Origin: JALZEG01 sp035942255
GTDB lineage: Bacteria > Actinomycetota > CADDZG01 > WHSQ01
Length of the DNA stretch: 21,376 nt
Reading direction: 5' to 3'
Assembly: GCA_035942255.1 (NCBI GenBank)
Contig: DASZDG010000129.1
Location: forward strand, 1-21,376
Numbering within the stretch: the stretch's first letter is position 1; each line of letters starts with the position of its first letter. The notes under the pieces were generated by a model. The model was not told where the DNA came from. It saw only the letters and a list, made by a program, of their open reading frames with translations, and did no database searches. A program made the translations under genes and the position numbers. Below, piece by piece: positions 6,200 through 13,322 of this stretch.

Positions 6200-7843
6200 A
6201 TGAGAAAACTACTGATCACCGCGCTCGTTTCCCTTCTCGTCGCCGCCCTCGCGCCGATCGGCCGGACCGATACCGCGGTCCTGTCGCTCGTCCGCGTCCA
6301 CGTGGACTCGCCCGCCGAGGCCGGGTACCTCATGAGCAACTTCGACGAGACCCACAACCACGGCCCGAGCGAGATCGAGCTGCTCCTGTGGCCCGGCGAC
6401 CTCGCCGAGCTGGACGCGCTCGGCCTCGACTACGAGGTCGTCGTCGAGGACGTCGTCGCCCGCGACCGGGCGCTGGACGCCGGTCCCAACCCGGTCGTGT
6501 CGCTCCCCGGCCCCGACCGCAGCGAGTACCGGCACCTGGCCGACTACAACTCGGAGATGCAGGACCTGGCCGCCAAGAACAAGTCGCTCGTCAAGCTGTT
6601 CGAGATGAAGCGCCCGTCGCTCGAGGGCCGGACCGTCTACGGCGTCGAGATCGCCGCCGACGTGAAGAAGGTCGACGGACGGCCGATCTTCTACCTCGAC
6701 GCGCTGCACCACGCACGCGAGTGGCCGGCGGCGGAGTTCACGATGATCTACGCCCACTACCTCGTCGAGGAGTTCGGCAAGAACCCGCAGATCACGAACC
6801 TCCTGAAGAAGGCGCGCGTGATCGTCGTCCCGATCGTCAACGTCGACGGGTTCGACTACTCGCGGGAGTCGGTCCTCTCGGCGAACGAGACAGTCGCTCA
6901 CCAGACCGACCTCACGGGGGCCGCGAACGGCTTCGAGGGCTACTGGCGTAAGAACCGGCGCTCGCTCACGGGCGTCACCGTGCCGGTCGCGCAGAAGAAC
7001 CCCGACGCATACGGCGTCGACCCGAACCGCAACTACTCCTACGAGTGGGGCGACACCCACGGCGGCTCGTCGAGCAGCCAGCTCGACGCGACGTACCGCG
7101 GCGAGGCCCCGTTCTCGGAGCCCGAGACGCAGAACGTGCGTGACATCATCCTCGGCCGCAACGTGACCGGCGTGATCACGAACCACACGTACCAGTCGAC
7201 GGTGCTGCGGGCCGGCGGCGGCAAGGCGCCAGAGGACTTCATTCTGGAGCCGCTCGGCGAGAAGATGGCTGGCGCGCTGGGATACCAGAACAACGGGACC
7301 GTCGGGTACCCGACGACCGGCACGACCGACGACTACGCCTACGCGGTGATCGGCGCGTTCGGCTACACGATCGAGCACGGCACCCTCGGCTTCCACCCGC
7401 CGTACGCGGAGTTCGTCGCCGAGCACCACGACGAGGTGAGCAAGGCGTTCACGATCATGCTCGAGGCGACCGCGAACCCGAAGTACCACTCGGTGCTGAA
7501 GGGCCACATCGCGAACGGGCCGGCGAAGCTCACGCTCACGCGGACGAACCGGACGCCTCTGTCGGAGGGGAACCCGATCGGAGAGAAGTTCGTCACGGAC
7601 AAGATCCAGATCTCCACGACCGCGAACGGAGCGTTCGAGTGGCACGTCGGGCCGAGCACGAGCCCGTGGTCGAAGAAGAAGACGTCGTACACGCTCACGG
7701 TCAAGGACGCGAACGGCGCCGTGATGAAGATGCCGGTCGTCGTGAGGCGGGGGCAGACGCTCGACCTCGGCCACCTGGCCTTCAGCGCGAAGACCGCGGA
7801 GGCGAAGCTGATCTCGGCGGACGGGCACAACCACCAGCACTAG
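6200..7843 (+). CDS. Secreted M14 family zinc carboxypeptidase
   Basis: A 547-residue protein with a signal peptide (MRKLLITALVSLLVAALAP), an N-terminal propeptide-like region to about residue 105, and an M14 catalytic domain to about 425. Zinc and catalytic residues are in place: HAREW (H171, E174), PNRNY (N276, R277, substrate carboxylate binding), TNHTYQS (H329) and TIEHG (E392, the general base). A C-terminal beta-rich domain (about 430-530, carboxypeptidase-regulatory-like) ends in a His-rich tail, DGHNHQH. It should remove C-terminal residues from peptides outside the cell. ATG 6200 precedes the signal peptide directly. No Shine-Dalgarno is seen; a weak -10-like GAACCT ends 7 nt before it. 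A strong terminator follows. Confidence 0.92.
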   Translation: MRKLLITALVSLLVAALAPIGRTDTAVLSLVRVHVDSPAEAGYLMSNFDETHNHGPSEIELLLWPGDLAELDALGLDYEVVVEDVVARDRALDAGPNPVVSLPGPDRSEYRHLADYNSEMQDLAAKNKSLVKLFEMKRPSLEGRTVYGVEIAADVKKVDGRPIFYLDALHHAREWPAAEFTMIYAHYLVEEFGKNPQITNLLKKARVIVVPIVNVDGFDYSRESVLSANETVAHQTDLTGAANGFEGYWRKNRRSLTGVTVPVAQKNPDAYGVDPNRNYSYEWGDTHGGSSSSQLDATYRGEAPFSEPETQNVRDIILGRNVTGVITNHTYQSTVLRAGGGKAPEDFILEPLGEKMAGALGYQNNGTVGYPTTGTTDDYAYAVIGAFGYTIEHGTLGFHPPYAEFVAEHHDEVSKAFTIMLEATANPKYHSVLKGHIANGPAKLTLTRTNRTPLSEGNPIGEKFVTDKIQISTTANGAFEWHVGPSTSPWSKKKTSYTLTVKDANGAVMKMPVVVRRGQTLDLGHLAFSAKTAEAKLISADGHNHQH

Positions 7844-7859
7844 CTCGCGGATCGATCTC

Positions 7860-7885
7860 ACGAAGGGGCCTGCGGGCCCCTTCGT
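7860..7885. terminator. Bidirectional terminator between M14 and MpaB-like genes
   Basis: ACGAAGGGGCC (7860-7870) and GGCCCCTTCGT (7875-7885) form a perfect 11-bp stem around a TGCG loop. It lies 16 nt after the carboxypeptidase stop and 8 nt beyond the stop of the convergent oxygenase gene, so it can serve both. Confidence 0.85.
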
Positions 7886-7893
7886 CGCGTGCG

Positions 7894-8796
7894 TTAGGCC
7901 CGGGCGCGCTCCAGGTCGTCGAGCCGCCGCCGCGCCCGGCGGATCGGACCGAACGCCGGGTAGGCGACGTTCATCGCCCGCAGCACGAGACGGACGGCGA
8001 GCCTCGTCAACGGGCCCGCGGGGATCCAGCGCGGCGCGTCATACATGCGGCGGACCTCGTGCGGGAGCAGCGCCAGCATCCCGACGACGTGCAACGCCCA
8101 CAGGCCGCGCATCGTCACCGGCATCCGCGCGCGTAGGAATGCCCTGAAGAACGAGTACGCCGGCTCGGTCATCTGCGTCGCGACCGACGCCAGGTACGAG
8201 CGAAGCTCTGAGACCGAGTCCGGCGCGAGGGCCTCGTCGAGACCGACGAGGCGCGCCGAGACCTTCATCTCGCGCACGAACCGGTCGGCGTCCTCCGGGC
8301 TGAGGCGGTGCGCGTACGCCTCGTGGGCGCGCAGCGAGTAGTCGATCCCCACCGCGTGGATCCACAGGAGCAGGTCGGGATCGTCGGCTGCGTAGGCTCG
8401 CCCCGTCACGGGATCGGTCCCCCGGATGCGGTCGTGCAGCCGGCGGACGGCCGCCGCGGCCCCCTCGGCCGCCACCGTGCTCCCGAACACGATCGTGAAG
8501 ACGTACTCGGTCGTGCGCCAGGTCCGCACCCACGCGTTGTGGCTGAAGTCGCTGTGCTGGTCGACCGCCGCCATCGCCACGGGATGCAGCGCCTCGACGA
8601 AGAGGGCCGCGATGCCCCCGATGCCGTAGGACGGGTCGCGGTGGATGCGCCACGCGACGCTCCCGGGGCCGAAGTAGCCCAGGTCGTCCTGCGTCAGCGT
8701 CTCGAGCGGCGTGGTGACGACCCGGCTGAGGTCGGCGACGGCCTGGCGGGCCCCCGGCAGCTCGACCAACGGGGGCCTGGAGCGCCTGGTATCCAT
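7894..8796 (-). CDS. MpaB/DUF2236 family oxygenase-like protein
   Basis: A 300-residue protein resembling the MpaB/latex-clearing (Lcp) catalytic-domain family, formerly DUF2236. Recognisable parts are GYFGPGSVAWRIHRDP near the N-terminus, FVEALHPVAMAAVDQHSDF, a RTTEYVFTIVFGS segment, GRAYAADDPDLLLWIHAVGIDYS in the middle, and a C-terminal LRARMPVTMRGLWAL region. Family members with known function are heme oxygenases acting on polyisoprene or isoprenoid side chains; most, including this one, have no assigned substrate. There is no signal peptide. ATG 8796 is preferred over GTG 8826 because CAGAAT lies exactly 7 nt upstream (leaderless pattern) and the extension overlaps the divergent operator. 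Confidence 0.82.
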   Translation of the reverse strand: MDTRRSRPPLVELPGARQAVADLSRVVTTPLETLTQDDLGYFGPGSVAWRIHRDPSYGIGGIAALFVEALHPVAMAAVDQHSDFSHNAWVRTWRTTEYVFTIVFGSTVAAEGAAAAVRRLHDRIRGTDPVTGRAYAADDPDLLLWIHAVGIDYSLRAHEAYAHRLSPEDADRFVREMKVSARLVGLDEALAPDSVSELRSYLASVATQMTEPAYSFFRAFLRARMPVTMRGLWALHVVGMLALLPHEVRRMYDAPRWIPAGPLTRLAVRLVLRAMNVAYPAFGPIRRARRRLDDLERARA

Positions 8797-8803
8797 GCGG
8801 ACA

Positions 8804-8809
8804 ATTCTG
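8804..8809 (-). promoter_or_regulatory. -10 box (CAGAAT) of the MpaB-like gene
   Basis: Read on the minus strand, CAGAAT (8809-8804) is followed by seven bases and then the ATG at 8796, with no Shine-Dalgarno. This matches the leaderless layout of the HTH, GGDEF and YezD-like genes in this window. No clear -35 is seen; that region holds the TGACACTC repeats. Confidence 0.5.
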
Positions 8810-8819
8810 CCCCACGTAT

Positions 8820-8849
8820 TTGACACTCCTATGACACTCCTGGCAGAGT
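8820..8849 (+). promoter_or_regulatory. Promoter of the yezD-sulfate operon (TTGACA, 18 bp, CAGAGT)
   Basis: A perfect -35 hexamer TTGACA (8820-8825) is separated by 18 bp from a -10-like CAGAGT (8844-8849), which ends 7 nt before ATG 8857. Transcription would begin at the start codon, giving a leaderless mRNA. Confidence 0.6.
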
Positions 8850-8853
8850 GTCA
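8821..8853. promoter_or_regulatory. Triple TGACACTC operator between MpaB-like and sulfate genes
   Basis: TGACACTCCT occurs twice in tandem (8821-8830 and 8832-8841, period 11), followed by the inverted copy GAGTGTCA (8846-8853). The second copy and the inverted copy make a perfect 8-bp palindromic site with a 6-nt spacer. The three sites cover both the -35 and the -10 of the sulfate operon, so a bound protein would block it, and they also lie upstream of the divergent oxygenase gene. The regulator is not in the window; a sulfur-status repressor is a reasonable guess. Confidence 0.7.
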
Positions 8854-8856
8854 CTC

Positions 8857-9105
8857 ATGAAACAGGAGAGCGAGCAGAACGGCGCGGCGGGGGGCGCCGC
8901 CGGCACCCCTGCGCAGGGGACCGGCACGTCCGCAGTCGCCGCCAAGCCGATTGACGAGGTCGTGATGGCCGAGCTCACCCGGGCGATCGGGAGCATCGAG
9001 TTCGGGTCCGTCCTCGTGAAGATCCACCAGGGCGAGGTCGTCGGCATCGAGACCTCGACCAAGGTCCGCCTGGCGCAATCGAAGCGGACCTCCGCGGACG
9101 GCTAG
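8857..9105 (+). CDS. YezD-like DUF2292 small protein
   Basis: An 82-residue protein with a low-complexity Gly/Ala N-terminus and a C-terminal DUF2292 (YezD) domain: IDEVVMAELTRAIGSIEFGS followed by VLVKIHQGEVVGIETSTKVRL. The FGSV...I.QG.VV.I pattern is the family hallmark. Its biochemical role is unknown, but family members often sit next to sulfate or sulfonate transporters, exactly as here, so a sulfur-assimilation role is likely. ATG 8857 fits the leaderless promoter; GTG 8848 is in frame but would start inside the -10 box. It is the first gene of the sulfate-uptake locus, 105 nt before the binding-protein gene. Confidence 0.85.
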   Translation: MKQESEQNGAAGGAAGTPAQGTGTSAVAAKPIDEVVMAELTRAIGSIEFGSVLVKIHQGEVVGIETSTKVRLAQSKRTSADG

Positions 9106-9131
9106 ACCCTCCCCACAACCACATCGCACCA

Positions 9132-9204
9132 CCTTTCGGTCGACCGGACCTCCGGAGACCGTTCCACCGCCGGGACGGTCCCGCGCGGTCGACCCGAAAG
9201 GAGC
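9132..9204 (+). promoter_or_regulatory. Structured 5' leader before the sulfate-binding protein gene
   Basis: An outer stem pairs CCTTTCGGTCGACC (9132-9145) with GGTCGACCCGAAAGG (9187-9201), perfect but for one bulged C. Inside it, GACCGTTCC (9157-9165) pairs with GGGACGGTC (9172-9180) with one G-U and a 6-nt loop. The 3' arm ends within the Shine-Dalgarno AAAGGAG (9198-9204) of the gene at 9211. The fold would hide the ribosome site, so it may be a regulatory leader. It matches no riboswitch class that I recognise. The rest of the 105-nt gap shows nothing else. Confidence 0.65.
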
Positions 9205-9210
9205 AATCCC

Positions 9211-10275
9211 ATGAAGTTCCCGAAGCTCGCCGCGCTCCTCGCAGTCGCGGCCCTCACCGCGGCTGCCTGCGGCGGTGACGGAGACACCGCCGCCGCCCAG
9301 GGCGAGGGCGGCAGGTGCCGGATGGCCGAGACCCCGGTCCTCACGTTCGCCGCGTACAGCACGCCGCGCGAGGTCTACGGAAAGATCATCTCGGCATTCC
9401 AGGCGAAGTGGAAGGAAGAGCACGACGACCAGAACGTGATCTTCCAGGAGTCGTACGGCGGCTCCACGACTCAGGCGCAGAACGTCGTCAGCGGGTTCGA
9501 GGCCGACATCGTCGCGCTCTCGCTCGCGCCGGACGTGGACACGATCGCCGACGCGGGGCTCATCACGCACGACTGGACGCAGGCCCCCGACAACGGGATG
9601 GTGTCGAGCTCGATCGTCGTCTTCGACGTGCGTCCCGGCAACCCCGAGAAGATCGAGGACTTCGACGACCTGGCGCGGCCCGGGATCGAGGTGCTCACCC
9701 CGGACCCCGCCTCGAGCGGCGGCGCGCGCTGGAACATCCTCGGCGCCTACGGTGCGGCGATGCGCGGCTACGCCGGCAGCTCCGAGGGCGACGAGGCCGG
9801 GGCGCAGGAGCTCCTGAAGGGGATCTTCTCGAACGTCATCGTGCTCGACAAGTCGGCGCGCGACTCGATCAAGAACTTCGAGGCCGGCAACGGCGACGTC
9901 GCCATCACCTACGAGAACGAGGTGCTGACCGCGCAGGACGCGGGCCTCGAGGACGAGATGGTGATCCCGCCGTCGACGATCCTGATCGAGAACCCCGTCG
10001 CGCTCGTGGACGCGAACGTGGACGAGCACTGCGTGCGCCCGGTGGCCGAGGCGTTCGTGGAGTACCTCCACACCCCCGAGGTGAAGGAGCTGTTCACGAG
10101 CGTCGGCTTCCTGCGGTCGACCGACCCCGCAGAGGCGCAGAAGGGCGGCGACGGCTTCCCGCCCGTCGAGGATCTCTTCACCGTCGAAGACTTCGGCGGC
10201 TGGGACGAGCTGAACGAGAAGCTCTTCAGCTCCGAGGGCCTGTTCACGACGGCGTTCGAAGAGGCGCAGGGCTAG
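9211..10275 (+). CDS. Sulfate ABC transporter substrate-binding lipoprotein
   Basis: A 354-residue lipoprotein: signal peptide with lipobox LTAAAC placing the lipidated cysteine at residue 20. The mature part matches the sulfate/thiosulfate-binding Sbp/CysP family: LTFAAYSTPREVYGKIISAF, FQESYGGSTTQAQNVVSGFEADIVAL, LTPDPASSGGARWNILGAYG, VAITYENEVL and a C-terminal FTVEDFGGWDELNEKLFSSEGLF. It captures sulfate outside the membrane and delivers it to CysT/CysW. ATG 9211 has AGGAG 7 nt upstream. The structured leader at 9132-9204 overlaps that site and may control translation. The cysT gene begins 2 nt after the stop, so these genes form one operon. Confidence 0.95.
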   Translation: MKFPKLAALLAVAALTAAACGGDGDTAAAQGEGGRCRMAETPVLTFAAYSTPREVYGKIISAFQAKWKEEHDDQNVIFQESYGGSTTQAQNVVSGFEADIVALSLAPDVDTIADAGLITHDWTQAPDNGMVSSSIVVFDVRPGNPEKIEDFDDLARPGIEVLTPDPASSGGARWNILGAYGAAMRGYAGSSEGDEAGAQELLKGIFSNVIVLDKSARDSIKNFEAGNGDVAITYENEVLTAQDAGLEDEMVIPPSTILIENPVALVDANVDEHCVRPVAEAFVEYLHTPEVKELFTSVGFLRSTDPAEAQKGGDGFPPVEDLFTVEDFGGWDELNEKLFSSEGLFTTAFEEAQG

Positions 10276-10277
10276 CC

Positions 10278-11138
10278 ATGGCGACGGAGGCTCTGTCCCC
10301 CCGCCCGTCCCTTGCACGCGCGGCCGCCACGCTGCGGCCACGCCTCGGCCGGTGGGGTCTGCGCGGGACGGCGCTGCTCTACCTCGGCGGGATGATCGCT
10401 CTCCCCCTGGCGGCCATCATCGCCAAGGGGTACGGGCGGGGGACGGAGGCTCTGACGGCGGCGCTCGCCTCTCCGGGGGCATGGGAGGCGATCCGCCTCA
10501 CGCTGGTCACGTCCGCGCTGGCGGCGACGATCAACGCGCTGTTCGGCACCGTGCTCGCCTACGCGCTCGTCCGGTACCGGTTCGCGGGCCGGACGCTCCT
10601 CAGCGGGATCATCGACCTCCCGTTCGCGATCCCCACGCTCGTGACCGGTGTGATGCTCGTCGCGCTGTACGGACAGGCGTCACCGGTGGGGCAATGGCTG
10701 GCGGACAACGGGCTGGAGGTCGCGTTCACGCCCCTGGGCGTGCTGCTGGCGCTGTTGATCATCACGCTCCCGTTCGTAGTCCGGTCGGTGCAGCCGGTGC
10801 TGGCCGAGCTCGACACCGCCGAGGAGGAGGCGGCGTACGTCCTGGGTGCGACCACGTGGAAGACGTTCTGGAGGGTGGTCTTCCCCGCGCTGCGCCCGGC
10901 GATCGCAGCGGGCGCGCTGCTCTCTTTCGCGCGGGCGCTCGGGGAGTTCGGGTCGATCGTGATCGTGTCCGGCAACATCACGGGCAAGACGTTGACCGCG
11001 CCGGTGTTCATCTTCCAGCTTGCGAGCCAGTTCCGGCCCGAGGAGGCGGCTGCGGTCTCCGCGCTGCTCTTCGGGACGTCGTTCGCGCTCGTGCTCGTCG
11101 TGTACCGCCTGCTGCTGCGAGGGAGTGAGGCCGTATGA
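10278..11138 (+). CDS. cysT: Sulfate ABC transporter permease CysT
   Basis: A 286-residue inner-membrane permease with about six hydrophobic segments. The cytoplasmic EAA loop is clear (EEEAAYVLGATTWKTFWRVV), followed by RALGEFGSIVIVSGNITGKT, which is characteristic of CysT/CysU. Other family marks are IDLPFAIPTLVTGVML and LPFVVRSVQPVLAELD. It pairs with CysW to form the sulfate channel and couples to CysA through the EAA loop. The start ATG 10278 is 2 nt after the binding-protein stop. The end overlaps the cysW start by ATGA (11135-11138). Confidence 0.95.
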   Translation: MATEALSPRPSLARAAATLRPRLGRWGLRGTALLYLGGMIALPLAAIIAKGYGRGTEALTAALASPGAWEAIRLTLVTSALAATINALFGTVLAYALVRYRFAGRTLLSGIIDLPFAIPTLVTGVMLVALYGQASPVGQWLADNGLEVAFTPLGVLLALLIITLPFVVRSVQPVLAELDTAEEEAAYVLGATTWKTFWRVVFPALRPAIAAGALLSFARALGEFGSIVIVSGNITGKTLTAPVFIFQLASQFRPEEAAAVSALLFGTSFALVLVVYRLLLRGSEAV

Positions 11139-12016
11139 GCACCGCGACGACTGCGCTCGTCGGCAACGCCCGGCGCCGCAAGCTCGTGCGCGGAGGAGTC
11201 GTGAGCGTCGCTCTCCTCTACGTGCTGGTGCTGCTCGTCGCGCCGGTAGCCGGGATCGTGTGGACGACGATCGACGCGGGCTGGGGCACCGTCGGCGCGA
11301 CGTTCTCGCAGCCCGACGTCACGCACGCGTACTGGCTCACCGCGGTCGTCACGGTGATCACGGTCGCGGTGACCGCGGTGTTCGGGACGATCACCGCGTG
11401 GGTGCTGACGCGCGACCGCTTCCCCGGAAAGGGCCTGCTGAATGCCCTTGTCGACCTCCCCATGGCGGTCTCGCCGGTGATCGTCGGGATCATGGCGGTG
11501 ATCCTGTTCGGGCTCGGCGGATGGTTCGAGCCGTTCTTCGCCGCGCGCGGGATCGCGGTCATCTTCGCCCTGCCCTCGATGGTGATCGTGACGATCTTCA
11601 TCTGCATCCCGTTCGTGATCCGTGAGCTCGTCCCCGTGCTGAACGAGATCGGCACCGACGAGGAGGAGGCGGCGAAGACCCTCGGCGCGTCCTCGTTGCA
11701 GACGTTCTTCCGCGTGACGCTCCCGAACATCAAGTGGGGGCTGCTCTACGGCGTCGGGCTCTCCACCGCGCGCGCTCTGGGCGAGATCGGCGCGGTGCTG
11801 ATCGTCTCGGGGTCGGTGCAGGGACAGACGGAGACGGCGACCCTCTACATCTTCAGGGCTATGGAGGAGCGGCAGGAGCCGTCCGCATACGCGGTGGCGC
11901 TGTCGCTCGCGGCGATCTCGATCCTCCTGCTCATCGGGATCGAGATCTTCAAGCGCAAGCGCGAAAGAGAGATGGACATTCCACACCCGGCGGAGCCGAA
12001 GGAGACAGGCAGATGA
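11135..12016 (+). CDS. cysW: Sulfate ABC transporter permease CysW
   Basis: A 293-residue permease homologous to CysT but with CysW features: LVDLPMAVSPVIVGIMAVIL, LVPVLNEIGTDEEEAAKTLG in the EAA loop, and ARALGEIGAVLIVSGSVQGQ followed by ETATLYIFRAMEER, the segment typical of CysW. About six membrane spans are visible; the C-terminal tail is charged (FKRKREREMDIPHP). It is the second half of the sulfate channel. ATG 11135 overlaps the cysT stop (ATGA), and the TGA overlaps the cysA ATG, so all three are translationally coupled. Confidence 0.95.
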   Translation: MSTATTALVGNARRRKLVRGGVVSVALLYVLVLLVAPVAGIVWTTIDAGWGTVGATFSQPDVTHAYWLTAVVTVITVAVTAVFGTITAWVLTRDRFPGKGLLNALVDLPMAVSPVIVGIMAVILFGLGGWFEPFFAARGIAVIFALPSMVIVTIFICIPFVIRELVPVLNEIGTDEEEAAKTLGASSLQTFFRVTLPNIKWGLLYGVGLSTARALGEIGAVLIVSGSVQGQTETATLYIFRAMEERQEPSAYAVALSLAAISILLLIGIEIFKRKREREMDIPHPAEPKETGR

Positions 12017-13095
12017 CGAGCGCCATCGCCGTCGAGCACCTCGACAAGAGCTTCGGCGGCTTCCACGCGGTCCAGGACGTCGGCTTCGACGCACCCGAAG
12101 GGCAGATCACCGCCCTGCTCGGCCCCAGCGGCTCGGGCAAGAGCACGGTGCTGCGCATGATCGCCGGGCTCGAGCGGCCGAGCGGCGGGCGCATCCTGAT
12201 CGCCGGCGAGGAGCAGACCTACAAGACGGTGCAGGAGCGCACGATCGGGTTCGTGTTCCAGCACTACGCGCTGTTCCGGCACATGACCGTGCGGGACAAC
12301 ATCGGGTTCGGCCTGAGCGTCCGCAAGCAGGACAAGGCGTCGATCCGGGCGCGCGTCGACGAGCTCCTCGAGCTCGTGCAGCTGACCCCGTTCGCGAACA
12401 GGTACCCGGACCAGCTCTCCGGAGGGCAGCGTCAGAGGGTCGCGCTCGCGCGCGCCCTCGCCCCGAAGCCGAAGGTGCTGCTGCTCGACGAGCCGTTCGG
12501 GGCGCTCGACGCCCGCGTCCGCCAGGACCTCCGGCGGTGGCTGGACGAGCTGCACCGGGAGCTCGGGGTGACGAGCCTGCTCGTCACCCACGACCAGGAC
12601 GAGGCCCTCGAGCTCGCGACGAAGGTCGTCGTGATGTCCGACGGACGGGTCGAGCAGACGGGAACGCCGAACGAGATCTACAACGAGCCGGCGACGCCTT
12701 TCATCGCGGGCTTCGTGGGGGCCGCCAACGTGATCCGCGGCCTGGTCATCAACGGCCGCGTCCAGTTCGGCGAGGATCTGATGCCCGGGGCGGGCAAGCT
12801 GCAGGACGGTGCGCCGGCCCACGCGTACGTCCGGCCGCACGACGTGCGTCTCTCGGCGCTGGCGGACGGAGCGCGGTCGTGCCCGGTGACGGTCGAGCGG
12901 ATGACGAACCTGGGCTGGATGTCGAAGCTGCACCTGCGTCTGACGGATGGGCAGATGCTCGTGGCGGAGCTGCGCAACGAGGACGTGAATGGCGTCGCGG
13001 TGGGGGCCCGGGTGTACGCGGACCTGGGCAAGGCGCAGGTCTTCTCGCCCGACGGATCCGAGGCCATCGCGTCCGACGAGCTGGCTGCGCTGTAG
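12013..13095 (+). CDS. cysA: Sulfate ABC transporter ATP-binding protein CysA
   Basis: A 360-residue ATPase. The N-terminal ABC domain has Walker A GPSGSGKST (37-45), the signature LSGGQRQRVALARAL, Walker B VLLLDEPFGALD, and the switch histidine in VTHDQDEALELA. A C-terminal region from about residue 240 (FVGAANVIRG, then HAYVRPHDVRL) is the TOBE-like regulatory domain found in CysA. It powers sulfate import through CysT/CysW. ATG 12013 overlaps the cysW stop and has GGAG 8 nt upstream. No sulfate-reduction gene follows; the next gene is over 200 nt away and unrelated. The downstream 13096-13277 holds only short palindromes (CACTAGTG at 13097, GCCGCGCGGC at 13137) and no clear terminator. Confidence 0.95.
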   Translation: MTSAIAVEHLDKSFGGFHAVQDVGFDAPEGQITALLGPSGSGKSTVLRMIAGLERPSGGRILIAGEEQTYKTVQERTIGFVFQHYALFRHMTVRDNIGFGLSVRKQDKASIRARVDELLELVQLTPFANRYPDQLSGGQRQRVALARALAPKPKVLLLDEPFGALDARVRQDLRRWLDELHRELGVTSLLVTHDQDEALELATKVVVMSDGRVEQTGTPNEIYNEPATPFIAGFVGAANVIRGLVINGRVQFGEDLMPGAGKLQDGAPAHAYVRPHDVRLSALADGARSCPVTVERMTNLGWMSKLHLRLTDGQMLVAELRNEDVNGVAVGARVYADLGKAQVFSPDGSEAIASDELAAL

Positions 13096-13277
13096 CCACT
13101 AGTGTGACTATCGAGAACCATCCTCGTTAGCTATTGGCCGCGCGGCGCGATCCTGCGACGCTGCGCCCTGGCCGTTAGTGGGGTGGCGGCGGGGCGTGTT
13201 CTAGAGGGCGGTTCTTCCTTCTTTCTGGTTCGTCTTCCTCGCGCGTCAGCCTGTCCGAGTTCGGGAGGGGGACGAGG

Positions 13278-13322
13278 ATGCAGAAGGTTCAGGCGTTCGA
13301 CCGCGCAGGGGGCTCGACTTGA
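13278..13322 (+). CDS. 14-codon leader mini-ORF upstream of the matrixin gene
   Basis: ATG 13278 follows GGGAGGGG (13263-13270) at good spacing and encodes MQKVQAFDRAGGST. Its TGA (13320-13322) overlaps the TTG (13319) that can start the matrixin gene, as TTGA. The main gene also has a GGGGG 6 nt before that TTG and an alternative ATG at 13340, so coupling is plausible but not forced. No function is assigned to the peptide. Confidence 0.45.
   Translation: MQKVQAFDRAGGST

Noticed and set aside
6209..7861. 550-codon minus-strand frame opposite the M14 carboxypeptidase
   Set aside because: Shadow of the real gene; low-complexity Arg/Val/Leu composition and no motif.
8851..10341. 496-codon minus-strand frame opposite yezD and the sulfate-binding gene
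   Set aside because: Antisense to recognised genes; repetitive charged composition typical of GC-rich shadows.
13097..13146. Short palindromes CACTAGTG and GCCGCGCGGC after cysA
   Set aside because: 8 and 10 bp palindromes are expected by chance at this GC content and neither makes a terminator-like stem.
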